Assembly: GCF_023898315.1 (NCBI RefSeq)
Contig: NC_064614.1
Location: forward strand, 1,057,604,432 to 1,057,668,431
Origin: Schistocerca nitens
Lineage: Eukaryota > Arthropoda > Insecta > Orthoptera > Acrididae
Length of the DNA stretch: 64,000 nt
Reading direction: 5' to 3'
Shown here piece after piece: positions 43,551 to 56,508 of this stretch. The first letter of the stretch is position 1; the number at the start of each line of letters is the position of its first letter. The translations under genes were made by a program, and so were the position numbers. The notes beneath the pieces were generated by a model. The model saw only the letters and a list, made by a program, of their open reading frames with translations, was not told the origin of the DNA and made no database searches.

Positions 43551-44266
43551 AGGGTAGTTATCGTGTCGTACTGGTCGAAGCAACATAGTGCATTCGCGGT
43601 GGAATGTTATCTTTGGTATTCGCGCAGCCTTTCGGGATTCAGCCACCATATCCAGTTCCTGCTAGTGGAACAGTATTGAACTGGGTACGAAACTTCGACG
43701 CTACTGCCATTGCATCGAATAGAAAGTCGACTGGCTCTCGGAAAACCGTCCAAACTCCCGAGAACATCGAACGTGTGCGTAGCAGTTTACAGGCAAACCT
43801 TGGTTCCAACAAGACGGCGGGCCATGCCATACATCCAACAAGCTCTCCGTGAAGCGTTTGGTAACTGCATAATTTCCAAACGCGATACTGTCAAATGTTT
43901 GCCTCGCTCGCCTGATTTAACCGTGTCAGACTAGTACCTGCGGAGTTATTTGAAGAGGAGAATGTACTCCGACCGGCGGAGAAGCGTGCAACAGTTAAAA
44001 GACCGGATTCACGATCAAATTTCCACAATTCCTCCAGCAATTACTGGCTCAAACATCTCAAGTATTGTGTAGCCTCTGATAGTCATCAGTTGTCCGATGC
44101 AATATTACATAAGTGAACGTGGATAAATTTTGAACCTTGTGTAACATGTTCAACCTTGTTTCACGATGGGTTTGTGTGTTAATCGTATTTGAAATTGTCA
44201 GAACATTGCAAACCTAGCTGAATATATTTGGTCAAAATGTTATGAATATAATGACCATAATCCCTG
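43551..44266 (+). mobile_element. Second internally deleted mariner-like element
   Basis: Starts TACAGGGTAGTTAT and ends near a complementary CATAATCCCTG (about 44255-44266). Carries HTH text (FAVECYLWY, then GTVLNWVRNFDATAI and TPENIERVRSSL, 43580-43790) fused to the second catalytic block WFQQDGGPCHTSN (about 43800-43840) and the end block LPRSPDLTVSDYLRSYLKRR. The section containing the first catalytic D is missing and the frame shifts at least twice. Family differs from the neighbour at 42.1 kb. Confidence 0.7.
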
Positions 44267-44753
44267 AAGCGTATACATCGTCATGCAAAATTTTCGTTGT
44301 TATTATGCGGAAAATAAGGTTAATCAGCTGATGATGGTAACACTTGACCGAAAAGGTACCACTGCATATATAACATTATTGAAATGGACCTCATTTCATT
44401 ATCCTTGTTTTGCTTTCGTTGACGTTCATCAGACAAACTCATTTGGAGAGGCTCTGGGTTCCAATAGTCTGCTAAGCGTCTTGCTGTCTCTGTCACAACT
44501 ACAGTGTCACTGGTACCAGAACACATTCTTTCTTTTTGTTCCCTTAATTTTAATTATTTTTACAAAATTATCTTAGATTCCTTTACTGCCGGCTAATGTA
44601 CAGCTTTAGCAGCACGGTGAATAGGCTTCAACCCTGTCTCACCTTCGTCAACTACTGTTTCCTTACCATTTCATTCGACACGTGTAACTACTGTATGATT
44701 TCTGTGCAAGTTGTGGGTAATTATTCGCTCCCTATATTTTACCTCTGATAAAT
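44267..44753. other. Unassigned spacer
   Basis: Contains a short GATGATGGTAACACTTGACCG motif-bearing segment near 44330; nothing else recognised. Confidence 0.3.
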
Positions 44754-44766
44754 TCAGAATTTCAAA

Positions 44767-44965
44767 AAATGGTTCAAATGGCTCTGAGCACTATGCGACT
44801 TAACTTCTGAGGTCATCAGTCGCCTAGAACTTAGAACTAATTAAACCTAACTAACCTAAGGACATCACACACATCCATGCCCGAGGCAGGATTCGAACCT
44901 ACGACCGTAGCGGTCGTGCGGTTCCAGACTGTAGCGCCTTTAACCGCTCGGCCACTCCGGCCGGC
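44767..44965 (-). mobile_element. SINE-A, minus strand, full length
   Basis: Reverse SINE-A (GGTTCAAATGGCTCTGAGCA at the tail, GGATTCGAACC B-box complement, CGGCCACTCCGGCCGG at the head). A 13-bp target duplication TCAGAATTTCAAA lies at 44754-44766 and 44966-44978. Confidence 0.95.
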
Positions 44966-44978
44966 TCAGAATTTCAAA

Positions 44979-46581
44979 TAGGGTGTTGCAGTCATCAGCA
45001 TCAAAGAACTTTTGGAAACCCACATATTTCGGCATACATGAAAATATATAAGACAGACATGTGGCAGTATACTTTCTCTTAAAAATCAGCTTAATTCACA
45101 CATTTTTAGATAATTAGCAGCAATACGAACGAACATAAAACGACACGAGAAACACAGCGTCATCTTAAGTGCTACCTTACATCTACAGTTAGCTGGTACC
45201 TTAGCACGAAAATGAACTTTTAAATCGGGTTGTTCTGACGATGTGCGCACAAGCAAGATCAGAAAAAGATCAGAAAAAACTATCGAGAGATTATTCAATG
45301 GAATGTAGCTCACATTCTTACTAAAAGTCAATATTTTGTCAAGACAGCACCAATTTTTAAAAAAATTGTTTACATGGTGCACACGAAAAATAATTAATGC
45401 TTTCATGACCGTTTTGTGACTAATTCACATTGACTGAAATTTCATATTTTGAGGGATAGTAAGTTTCTGAACACATACCTATATCTTTACTTCCTGCATG
45501 GACTCATACAGTTATTTAAAAAAAAAAACTATATGAAAGTGCCTTAAACCATGATATGAAGTTAAATTATTTTTGTGTCTCAGATTTGGTGTGAATTAGC
45601 CATCCCTCCAAAAACTGTAATTAAAATCTGGTTCTGTCAGTATATTCCGCAACGTTTTGGCATTATTTCGTAAGAGAAAACGTAAAACAAAAACCTTCGA
45701 CTATAAATTGACATCTGTTTGCGGAATTTTATGTAATGTGTTTTGCGGTAAAAGAAGCAGGAAATTACGTCCATTCTTATGAAATGTATCTTACTCAACA
45801 GACGTATCTTATACATCAGAATCTAGTATTATTATGAGCATATTTAGATCCGAAAGACACTTTATAGACAGGAACAATCGATTAATTATAGATTGTGTGC
45901 TTGCTAACGATCTTTGAGTACAGAAAGCAGTGTATCTATGAGACTTGTATCACAAAATCCATGAAATCAGTATCTTTGAGATCCATTTTGCGACTTGTTG
46001 TTTCTCTCATTGTGTCTAAACCCGCATAATCCTGCTGAAATTGAGAAGCAAGCAGAGTTGCAGTTCGTCGCTGCAGTACAAGAGCCCGCAGGTGCTGCGA
46101 GATCGTCACCGGACAACGACCGCAACAGCACAAACACACCACTCTGCCACAAATAGTGTGGTCACAGGCTGAACAACATCGGATGATAGGAGGGAGGCAA
46201 CGACGGCGACCGACAGCCTGTTTGTGCGATGAATGAGTACGTGTGCACGCATGACGTATACGCTCGCGGCGCTCATAAAGGGGACATCACACAATGGCGG
46301 CCTCGAAAATGTGGCGCTGTGTTCACGGCAACACAGTCTAACATATACAGTCAAAACACTGTCTGCTGTGGGAGGGAGACACACTAGCGCTCCAAGAGTT
46401 AAGAAAACTTCATCTCGTAACGTTATATACGATGGCAATAGTGTATTTTTTCCAAATGTTAAGCTCGTATTGAGAGATGATCGTAAAAGAAACCTAAACA
46501 GAGCTAAAACTCATGAATCAAATTACGTATGGTACAAAGAATTGAATAAAACTGCAGCTTAGGCTGCTGAAACCAAGAGAA
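44979..46581. other. Unassigned stretch
   Basis: A 109-codon ATG-initiated frame (46233-46562) has no recognisable domain. I saw no other feature. Confidence 0.35.
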
Positions 46582-46593
46582 TGAGAACACATT

Positions 46594-46804
46594 GCCGCGC
46601 GGGATTAGCCGAGCGGTCTAAGGCGCTGCAGTCATGGACTGTGCGGCTGGTCCCGGCGGAGGTTCGAGTCCTCCCTCGGGCATGGGTGTGTGTGTTGATC
46701 CTTAGGATAATTTAGGTTAAATAGTGTGTAAGCTTTGGGATTGATGACCTTAGCAGTTAAGTCCCATAAGATTTCACACACATTTGAACATTTGAACTTT
46801 TTTT
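46594..46804 (+). mobile_element. SINE-H, tRNA-Leu/Ser-like head
   Basis: GGATTAGCCGAGCGGTCTAA (A box) with a long variable region and GGAGGTTCGAGTCCTCCCTC (B box), then a body related to SINE-A's (TTAGGATAATTTAGG, AGTCCCATAAG) and a T-rich end. The head is type-II-tRNA-like but is followed by SINE body, so it is not a tRNA gene. A 12-bp target duplication TGAGAACACATT lies at 46582-46593 and 46805-46816. Confidence 0.93.
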
Positions 46805-46816
46805 TGAGAACACATT

Positions 46817-48454
46817 AACCATGTTAGGGGTATGTAATACCAAAAATTTGTTGTTTCATGAAATCTTGCAATTAGACACCAGTTTGCAAAAATGGATTTT
46901 CGTATTTTATGTCGAAGTGTACATGGTACAGTACATTCACTTAACTGTAAAAACTGTTGTGAACTTTGTTGCAGTATATTGATTACATTACAGTTTACTT
47001 AATACCAATGATTCTGAAACAATTAGTCTATACATTAAAAATTTCCAAATAAAACTATTAAACGAAAAGCAACATTCGATAGACATAGTATCTCCAATAT
47101 TGGGCGCCTTAGTAAAAGCATAACAACTTTAACGTAGAGCGAACTGCAGAAATTATTTTTGGCACCAAAGAAAATTGTGTTTTCAGAAAACTGATACATA
47201 GTGAAAGGAGTATTCCTTAAAGTGATCATAGACTGATATTATACTATGCGCATGTAAGATATGATCACAGTAACAAATGAGCAAAATGGAATTATAAAAA
47301 TACAAATACGATCTCATTTCAGTGGCAGGCTGTCGTTGCGTGGTAGTAGTTGACAAGTCCAGAATATATTGCAGAGAAAAATAATATCAATAACCAATGC
47401 CAGTATAAGAGCAAAAGTTCTGTAAATATCAGCGTTCACGTTACTTGACTCGAAGAGGCTGGTTGGACTAGTGGACAGGGTGACTACATCCGTATGTCAA
47501 ACACAACGTAATAGAAAAGTTTGTGTTGAAAAATTAATTTATAATATTCCACAGAATTATTTCTTTTTAAGGAGGAGGATGCATAGAAGATTTGTTTTCA
47601 TGTCTAATTACAGATCTAAAGTTTTGCCACCCTCAGGATACTTAGCGAAGCTGGAAATGATTACTGAGCGATGTTGTTTTTCTTATCATTGCTCTAGAGA
47701 ACTATAGTATAAACTGATAGACATACCAAAACCTGCATTCACCTGTTGCTACATGGAATTGTTCTACTTCCTGGCCATTTAATGTGCCACTATCGCTGTT
47801 AGTAACAAAAAGCAGATAATAACGTCACAAATCTACACAAACCCTACACCAAATATGAGGTCTTAGACGATAAGAGAGATAGCGCAAGACATCAGTCTAA
47901 GAAACCCAATATCTTGATCAGCTGATGGGTAAATAACAGATGGCTTACGAAATATACTTAATCATTTTTTGTTGTAATGGTTTTCAGTCAGAATTTCTTT
48001 TTATTTTAATAGTGAATCATTTTTCTATATTTAGTTACATGGAAAAAATATTTGAACAGAAGAAAACACAAAATTTTTGTTAACACGTTTGTTGCAACAA
48101 AGAAAGATACCCTCGCCGAATGCAAAATTTTTGAAGCCAGCGCTGAGCCAAGCAAAGGAAGGTTCATGTGCAACTTCTGCGTCAGAATGTCACACGGCCG
48201 GAAGAGCTGATGCAGCAAATTGTACAGCACACAACAAAGGGCACTAATACACATCACTTGAGCAAGGTCTCTGGATCTCCATTTCAGCACCATGACGTCA
48301 CTGTGAAGGGAGAATAACGTCATTCTGCCAAACAGTGGAGGAACGACCATAAATCTTGTACAAGAACGCTTCTCAGAAGTTAATGAGTTGAAAGTCTGAA
48401 ACAAATGGCTGAAGCACTGCAGCATGATGAAGAATGCTGTAAGGCACACGATGT
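46817..48454. other. Unassigned stretch
   Basis: About 1.6 kb with no recognised gene or repeat. Confidence 0.35.
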
Positions 48455-49280
48455 CAGGCGATATTCGGCCATCCTCAGCAAGAGATAGCGTCATTGCCCC
48501 TGAGAGACATGCTATAAATACTTGTGCTTCTGTGTCCTGCCTCTATTCAGTTGCGATGAGCCAGTTCCGAGACAGGACCTGCGATACACTGGCTACCTCA
48601 CGCGAGATGACTACTACCTTCGAGACGGCAGCCAGTGCAACCTGCTCGACTCACGTCACATCTGCTGATGTGAAGACGCGGTGCCTGCTATCAGATGCTC
48701 ACTGGGAGGAATCTGATAGTACTTCGCGCACTGACAAATTCTAACTGTTCCAGGGAGACGCGCTAGATGCTACTACCCCCCTCCCCCTTCCCTCCTCCCA
48801 TCCCCCCCCCCTCCTCCAGCTTTCATCTGTGACTGGACGCAAGCGCCAACCGCTTTCCTCTGGTGGAAAGGCCAAGAAATAACTCTGCATAGCCACCGCC
48901 ATCCTGTAAAGAGCCGCCAAGAACTTATTGGTGCCCTGTCTTCAACGTCCACGAGCCTACCCCAGTGAACTGTGTCGTCGCGCTGTTGGGTGTCACTACG
49001 GTATGGGCAACGCCTGCCACAAGCTGGGCCGGCAACCCTGCACAGCACGGCTTCTGCTGTGTTAGCCGCCTGAACCTTGCCTCCACGCTCGAGACTTCAA
49101 GGTGGATGCATGCATCAGTGCAATTCAGTGCGGTGTGTCATTTCTGCTGCCACAGCCACTGCTGCGGAGAAGACGATTCAGTTGTAGAACAAAACAATAA
49201 ATGTGTAAATCGCAAATTATGTGTCATTAGTGCCTCTGGGACCCTGAGAGGCCCTCACCACTGCATTCCGCACTTCCCCA
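48455..49280. other. Possible solo LTR or other promoter-bearing repeat
   Basis: GC-richer than its surroundings. Contains a TATA-like CTATAAATA (near 48511), a C-rich tract (48775-48825) and AATAAATGTG (near 49196), an order that would fit an LTR. TG...CA ends and a target duplication could not be confirmed. Low-confidence call. Confidence 0.25.
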
Positions 49281-49284
49281 CCTT

Positions 49285-49690
49285 GCACTCCGCCCTGATA
49301 GCTGAGTGCTCAGCCTGTCATACCAAGGGGGCCGGGGTCGATTCCCGGCTGGGTCGGAGATTTCCTCTGCCCAGGGACTGGGTGCTGTGTAACATCTATG
49401 GTCATCAGTCCCCTAGAACTTAGAACTACTTAAACCTAACTAACCTAAGGACAGCACACAACACCCAGTCATCACGAGGCAGAGAAAATCCCTGCCCCCT
49501 CCGGGAATAGAACCCGGGAACCCGGGCGCGGGAAGCGAGAACGCTACCGCAAGACCACGAGCTGCGGACACCTCATCCCCATCGACACGCAAGTCGCCGA
49601 AGTGGCGTCACCTAATCAGACTTGCACCAGGCGACCTACCTACCGTACGGGAGGCCCTAGCCACACGACATTTCATTTCATCATCCTGCA
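49285..49690 (+). mobile_element. SINE-C interrupted by SINE-D
   Basis: SINE-C head GGGGTCGATTCCCGGCTGGG and body CCCAGGGACTGGGTGCTGTG break off near 49395. They resume near 49569 with CTCATCCCCATCGACACGCA, AAGTCGCCGAAGTGGCGTC and CACACGACATTTCATTTCAT. Full copies of the family lie at 58771-59011. Confidence 0.8.
49396..49568 (-). mobile_element. SINE-D, truncated, inside SINE-C
   Basis: Reverse SINE-D: CCTAACTAACCTAAGGACAG, CATCACGAGGCAGAGAAAAT, then CGGGAACCCGGGCGCGGGAA and the head GACCACGAGCTGCGG. The 3' tail is missing relative to the copy at 58494-58707. Confidence 0.8.
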
Positions 49691-49699
49691 TCCCACCGG

Positions 49700-50985
49700 C
49701 CCCTCACATTTTTCGAGATAAAGTTAAGGAATAAACATGAAGCTAAGGAATAATATAGTTATTAAATAAAGGCAGTATTTAACAATATTTGTATACGTGT
49801 AAACGTTATGAAACTGTTTTAATAAACTTTCTTATACATTGATCTTGTAAAAACCACAAATGCATATTTATTAAAATCATTCAGTCTTTTTTCTGACCCT
49901 CATTCAAACTTAATAATTTTCTTGTATATAATCATCAGTACAGGTAACAGTGTTCTTATTGATTAAGTACAAAGGAATATCCAACTCCTGTCTTGAGTAA
50001 GAATTCTTTACAGCGAATGGCAATGCAAAGTTGTGCAATAAACATTTTTCGCCAGAGTGTATTGACACTAAGGTGTATGGTTTCGAAAGAAAAGTTAATT
50101 CACTTCTCCTCCGCCTGTGATTCACATGGGGTCACTGAGAATTTAGAGAAATGCTTTAGAAGTACTATCTACATTGGACAGTGAAGTTTAAGATACTCTT
50201 TATCTGTGCTTTTATAGATATAAGTGTGGAGTGAATTCTTACGTTCAAGATTCAACCTGTTTAATCTATCGTTTTACTCATTGTAAAATTACGTTTAGCT
50301 GAAGTTTGGTTTAGTTTGTATAAAAGTCCATGAGAAACACTAGGACTAATTTTCAGTGTATTATTAGTAAGGATACCGAGAAGAAAAATTCAGTAGTAGA
50401 ATGTGGTTATATACTTGTAGATATTAACCGTAAAATTTTGGTACTTGGCATTGAAAACCGCATGGATTCATGCAGTTCCTCACTTACAAAAGTTAATGAA
50501 TGACAAAAGATATTTAGGCGGCAAAATGTAAAAATTTTTTGACTCTCTATGACAGCTTTCTTTAAATGGCGTTTTTAATGTAGTCTCCTCCTCGTCTGAT
50601 TATGGTTTTAGTATTTATACTAAACATACATTTCAATCAGCCGACTGTTGTATAGGAGTTGCAGCTGTGGAGGGTAATTTTCTTCACTGCAGTATTTTCA
50701 GCCAAAATTTATTGATTATAACGAACTATTGTGCTGCTAGTGATCGCACGGCAACATTTGTGAAAGGAAGTAACATCTTTCACAGACTACGTTATTTACG
50801 ATTTATATATACATTGCTTGAAAAAAAATTAGTACATCTCGAAAGGCGACTTCCATTTTCATAAGATGATTGCATATGCCACGTGGGGGATCCTAGATGC
50901 ACTGATAATGGTTTCAGCGTCGCCTGCCAGCACGTAGCGCATTGGCACAGCTACCAGAGCGCCACCTGTATCTCTCCTTTAATAG
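49700..50985. other. Unassigned AT-rich stretch
   Basis: No recognisable feature. Confidence 0.35.
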
Positions 50986-50989
50986 GGAA

Positions 50990-51900
50990 TACACAGTGAG
51001 AAGGCTCAGTGTGGTGCAAACGTGTGAAGCAAGCAGGCGATCATGCCACGAAAACGCAGTTGCGCTTCCTAAAGCCAAGTAATCCAATTTGAAAGGCGGT
51101 GGTTCTTTCGGGGAGTTGTTGGACGCACTTCGTCAGTTGTGCAACGATGTTGGTGCCAGTTGTCAAGTGAGCATTATAACACCCGTAGACGAGCTTCTGG
51201 ACGTTCACCTAGCACTCATGCCCACACGCCTCTAGCCCGTCTTCCACTCACACCACAGCATCGACGCGCGCGGCTCGATTAGTGCCATCAGAGGATCACC
51301 TTGAGGATGGAATAACCCGCTGTAGACTTCAGCGATGAAATCAGATTTTCCCTCACGCAAGTGATGTCGTCTGCGCGTATAACGTGAGCGCTATGTCGTA
51401 GAGTGCATTCGTCCGAGACACACTGCCGTACCCGAGGCCTTTATAAGGTCTACGATCCGACAGGGTACAACTCTCGTTCGTCTTTGGTAATTCTGGGGGG
51501 GACGCTAACCAGTGCCCGGTGCAGAATGTCGTTAGATCAGTTCTTTTGCCGTTTTTGCAACAGCGAGGTGATGTGTTATTCAGACAGAATAATTCTCGCC
51601 CCACACTGTCCGTGAAATTGAACGTGCTCTGAAAGACGTGCAGCACTTATATGGTCAGCACGATCTCCGGATTTATCTCCAATCAAGCGCTTGTGAGTTA
51701 TGCGAGATTGCACAGTTATGCGACGTGACTCGTGCAGCTCATCAGCCAACAACACTTACATAATTACGTGACAGGTCGAGCATGAGTGGCATAACGTGCC
51801 CCTGTACGATCGACTAGATGCCAGTCAGCGACTGCATTGCCACCTGGAGGCTACATCACGTATTAATATGGGTGTTTCAGCATGGGTCGGTACATGGTAC
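50990..51900 (+). pseudogene. Tc1-family transposase remnant
   Basis: Fifth Tc1-type lineage. Recognisable: LTPQHRRARLD (about 51250-51280) before the core; DFSDEIRF (about 51330-51355) with the first catalytic D; a second block reading RQNNSRPTLS (about 51580-51610; usually QQDNARPHT) in which D is N; and a third block SPDLSPIKRL (about 51665-51700; usually SPDLNPIEHLW) in which E is K. Frame broken repeatedly. Two of three catalytic positions are lost. The C-terminal region (EHEWHNVPLYDRLDASQRLH) reaches about 51870. Confidence 0.7.
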
Positions 51901-51934
51901 CTCAGAACAGCTTGTGCTATTGATCTGTAAATGT

Positions 51935-52020
51935 AATTATTTCATGTACTCCATACCTACTGCGCAACAATAAGTAAATCCAATTATTTCATGTACTCCT
52001 TATGTACTGCATAACAACAT
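51935..52020. repeat. Short imperfect tandem duplication
   Basis: AATTATTTCATGTACTCC begins both units (51935 and 51982), each followed by a related TACTGC..AACA segment. Confidence 0.7.
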
Positions 52021-55000
52021 ACCCTGAGTGACTTAGAAACCTCTAAAAGGATATAAAGGGTATACTAATTTTCTTTCTATCAGTATATTTATTTGTGCAT
52101 AAATATTCCGAATACATCGGTCTTATAAAACAATACGCGAATATTTTCTTCTATTTCTGTCCACCTTACGAAGTCTGTAACTTTCCGTTACGTTAACAAC
52201 AATGAACAGTTTTACAATTAACACTGTACCGTACGCAGGTAATGTCTTGATCCTTGTCTTGAGAAGGAAAACGGCCATACAAGCTTCACATCAAAGAGTT
52301 TTCGCCTGTATATTTCGTCAACGAATTCTCTGGTGCCGCATAAAAACTGAAGCCAAACGACACGCAACATGTTTTTAATTTTCCTCCACATCTGGCAGCT
52401 AAGGAAATATATATAAATGATCATTTCAGAGAAATACGTAAGAAATCTTATCTTTATTTGATGATGAATTGTAAGATGAACTGTACAGTAAACATACGTT
52501 TATCAATGTAAATATAAAGATAGCCAGTGTGCACAAGTATTGTACTTGTGCACGAAGATAAATTCCACCTGAAATTATATTCAGCTGAACTCTGATTTAG
52601 TATGTGACTGTTATATTTGTTAAAACCATATTTGCTTTATTTCACGGTCACTTTCATGTTTAGGCGTTAACGTCTTCAATGCTGTCAAAATGTCAGCTTC
52701 AGGTCTGAAAAACCTCCAATTTTACATACGAAATATAAATAATTTAGAATCATAAAATAACAAAATTTCAGTACTAAAGTGGAGAATAGTAGTTTCAGCA
52801 TCGTTAATGGGAACCATGCATTGTCAGTGAAGTATTCTTAGCACTCCACTCCACGGAAATTGCTTGCACAAAATGTACGCCAGGGCCACAGTGTTCCACA
52901 ATCCACGGTTGATTTTGGAAGTAAGACACGTTTTAAAAAGTCTAACTCCGACGTTCTGGGAACGATGTGGAAGGAAGTCGTTTTAACTTAAAAAGTGACA
53001 AAGAGACTGAGTCATTACAGCGTATTCATGTCTAAAACCATTCGTTACTTCCATATACTTGACACTTCTTAGCACTGTACTGAAGGCAAATCTCGCACAA
53101 CGTTGAATACGGCCATGTGGAACACCTCTTGCGCCGTGGAGTGGCGATTGCTTCAAATGATGACATAGAATTTTTTCCAACAAGTACTTTCTAAAGAACT
53201 TGATAAGTTTTGAATTTTATACTCACTTTCATACCTAGTATTACTGTTGTCTTCTTCATGAGTGGTTTATGGAAAGAAAGTGAGAGTTCTATAGCGATTT
53301 GTAGATGTGAATTGCAATTAATGTTGGTCATCCATTATGGTGAACTACAGTTGAGCAGGCCACTGGATACATAACTGATCAAAAATATAGCTTCCTGCCT
53401 TATTAACACTGCGGTTTTCGAAAACAAACTGTCAACATGCCACATTATTTCCGATGAATTCACACTGCAGCAGTTCTGTGCCGGAAGTCACGATGGCCAC
53501 ATTACGCAGATCGTGGCCATGAGCTGTGCCGTTCCACTCTGCTATAATCACTTAATTTAAACTCCACATTTGTGATGCGACAACGAATAAGGGAAGAACG
53601 TGCAACAGAACAACATCAACAGAGCAACATCTTTTTTGGAAAATTTGACTCTGTTTGAAAGCAAAAGTTTAGCTTTTGGCCAAATAATACAACATTTACG
53701 ACTCGTGTAAATTTTCTGGTCAGTAATTGCTTTTTATAGGGTATTGTTTCTTCGCCAACTAATGCTTCTGTTGTCTTTAGAATAGTTACCCCTGAAACAG
53801 CGGTTTACAAAAGTGCAAAGTTTAACAGATAAACTCAGTTGATGGGTGAAACAACAGGCAATGATCCACATTTTAAAATTATTTTTCGTCAGTTTTAGAC
53901 GTTCACGCAGACATTATTACTTCGTCGGATGCTAAACAGATTGTATTTCATTATAGTAATAAATATGGTTAAATTGTTATAGAAATATCGACTAAAATCC
54001 AGTAGTGGACGACCCATGTTCGACTGATGATATTTTTACGTCGTAATCGGATGAATCTTACAGGCGTCCTAATCCAGTAACAAGAAGATGGACGCAATTA
54101 AGTGCAGTTATATGTCTTCGAAATTGGGTAGATGCCTAGAGCAGGATGTGTGTGTACACAATAAACTTACATTGTCCATCCGACAACCCATCTGGCACCT
54201 TCCTACGTATTTACTCCAGAATACCCATATTTTCTCCCTTGTCACCCATACGTAAGATTTTTAGATTATCATTGCTTGCAATGGTACGTTTTTCTGCCTG
54301 AAAGCACAAACCTATTTTTGTTCTATTACTAGCATATGTATGCTACTTTTAACGCATCTCTCCAACTGAGAAACAGAAATTTTCTCGTAATGTTGCAAAC
54401 ATCAAGTTACCTCATTATTTGTGGTCTTGATGTTACGTCGGGGACGAAATTTTTAGTTTTACTTGTTTTGAAAGTAATCTGCACACTATTTGTTTTCCAA
54501 ATATACAGTAATTTTTATCGATGTTAATTCCATTGTATTCCGTACAAACATTTTTTATCTTGTGTTTAATATGATTATGTGCTACAGGTTTCAATTTTTA
54601 TCATATTCGTACTACTATGTCTGTATGAAAGCCATTCTCGTCTGCTACTTATTACAACCTCACGAGATCTTTCTCAGTTTCCATGTTTATCGGCGGCTGA
54701 GTATTTGTGATTCGATAATCGATTAGGCAAATCGCACTACTCTTCATATACTTTGAAGTGAATAATTTTACATGTCTTAATCTAAGTGCTAATTCCCGCT
54801 ATAAAAGATTGACATTTTCCGTAATTCCGTATGGATATTGCAATTAAGGTTTTAAGAAACCTAGTAAAACTCAATCCCTTGTGGCTACATCGAAAAATTC
54901 GTTTTATTTATACGTCTTCCTATTGTTCCTTTATGTTCTTCAGCAATCTTGCCTTGCGAACGGTAGTGGTGTTACAATGTGGCTCTCCTCTGTATTACTA

Positions 55001-55765
55001 TCGTGTTTTCTCTATTATGATATTCCCTATCAAGACGTCACATTATAAGACATCCTTTATCTAGTGTATACTTTTATAATTGATTTCAATTGCGGCTTGG
55101 ACTTTGCACTACTGAAGGTTACCGACAAGTATCAATCACTGTTATACTCTCTTCACTGACATTTCTTTCTTTTCGTCACGATGACTCATTAAAAGTTCTG
55201 TTTTTGATAACTCTGAATCACAATTAACCTTAAAAGAGTGATTATTTATTGTTTTCAGATAGATTACGCTTAAGTTATCACACGAGACTGTCTACCATGT
55301 GCCATAATTACTGTCAAATTTAAACGTTTATCACGGTAAATAAAGGATATCCTTCCATTCTTCCCACGTCTTTAAGCTTTTACACATTTCTGTCTCCAAC
55401 ACTAGCCTAAGAAAACCGTTAGCAGCATTTTTCACGAATGCTATTCATAATGCTCTCACGCTCTTGTAACGACGGCCAATGACGACCTTCTAACCTCACT
55501 CAAATTGCTGGCAGCCTAAACGCTGCAGAAATCTGTAGTCGTTGCCAGACAGGTTTATCTTTCCTTCCACTGGTATGGAGATCGATATTGACTAACCATG
55601 ACGTGAAAGAATGAGTAAACAAAAGCTCGGAAAGTAAATATATATCTATTACGCCACACGTGAGGGATGCAGTCTCCTCAGAACGTGGACGTTCTCTGTC
55701 AGTCTTTGCACGTCTAGGCAGCAGTAATTCTCCTCTGTAGCCAGCAACTGAGTGTGGAGGGTTTA
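52021..55765. other. Unassigned stretch
   Basis: About 3.7 kb with no recognised gene or repeat. One perfect small hairpin at 52529-52553 (GTGCACAAGTA / TACTTGTGCAC, 3-nt loop). Confidence 0.4.
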
Positions 55766-55769
55766 AAGC

Positions 55770-56010
55770 AAGCACACCAATGGAAACTCAGCAGCGCGGG
55801 AACACGGGCGCCGGTCTCAAGCTGTGGAAGGAATGTTCCCGTGACACGTGCACAAGCGCAGCTGCTGCCAGTCTGGAAACCTGCGGAGCTCTCTGCTGTG
55901 TGGGGACTGGCGCGCCGCTTTCGCACACGAGTGAGTCCACCAACCGCGGCCCTGTGTGGCTCTGCAGACGTCTGCGTGCTCCCCTCTCTATTGTCACGCA
56001 ATGTGCATTT
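55770..56010. other. GC-rich island, unrecognised
   Basis: Clearly more GC- and CpG-rich than the surrounding AT-rich DNA. Overlapping frames are open on both strands, none with a recognisable domain. Could be an exon, a promoter region or a repeat fragment. Confidence 0.3.
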
Positions 56011-56269
56011 GGTGGAAGCGTAACAAAACACTGCGAATCCACTAAGTCCCAGTGTCATGAAGCTCACAGATTAAATTTCCTCCATGTTATCCTGTCCACA
56101 CCCTCACATGCGAGTGGTTCTAATTCCTTTACTGAGCGGCTAGTACCTGTCTCAATTTAAACAGGCAACTAAAGTGTGGCGAGGCAAAAGCAAGAATATC
56201 CTCGTATTTGAGAAAGGATATCATATTTCCTGAAAAGGATACTGGAATGATTTATGATTGTACAAGCAA

Positions 56270-56466
56270 AAAGTGGTTCAAATGGCTCTAAGCACTATGG
56301 GACTTAACATCTGAGGTCATCAGTCCAGTAGACTTAGGACTACTTAAACCTAACTAACCTAAGGACATCACACACATCCGTGCACGAGGCAGGATTCGAA
56401 CCTGCGACCGTAGTAGCAGCGCAGTTCAGGTCTGAAGCGCCTAGAACCGCTCGGCCACTCCGGCCG
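56270..56466 (-). mobile_element. SINE-A, minus strand
   Basis: Reverse SINE-A with GTGGTTCAAATGGCTCTAAG at the tail and CGGCCACTCCGGCCGG at the head. No clear target duplication was found. It lies about 40 bp before a solo LTR. Confidence 0.9.
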
Positions 56467-56508
56467 GCCTTGTGTTTGTTGTTTAATTTTATATCTACAT
56501 ATGCTTGC

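Noticed and set aside
46233-46562. 109-codon ATG-initiated frame
   Set aside because: No domain, no repeat homology recognised and mixed composition; not enough to call a gene.
46594-46680. tRNA-Leu/Ser gene
   Set aside because: tRNA-like head continues into a SINE body with target duplication, so it is a retroposon head.
55714-56160. Overlapping open frames in the GC-rich patch
   Set aside because: Several frames on both strands are open at once because stop codons are rare in GC-rich DNA; none has a domain.
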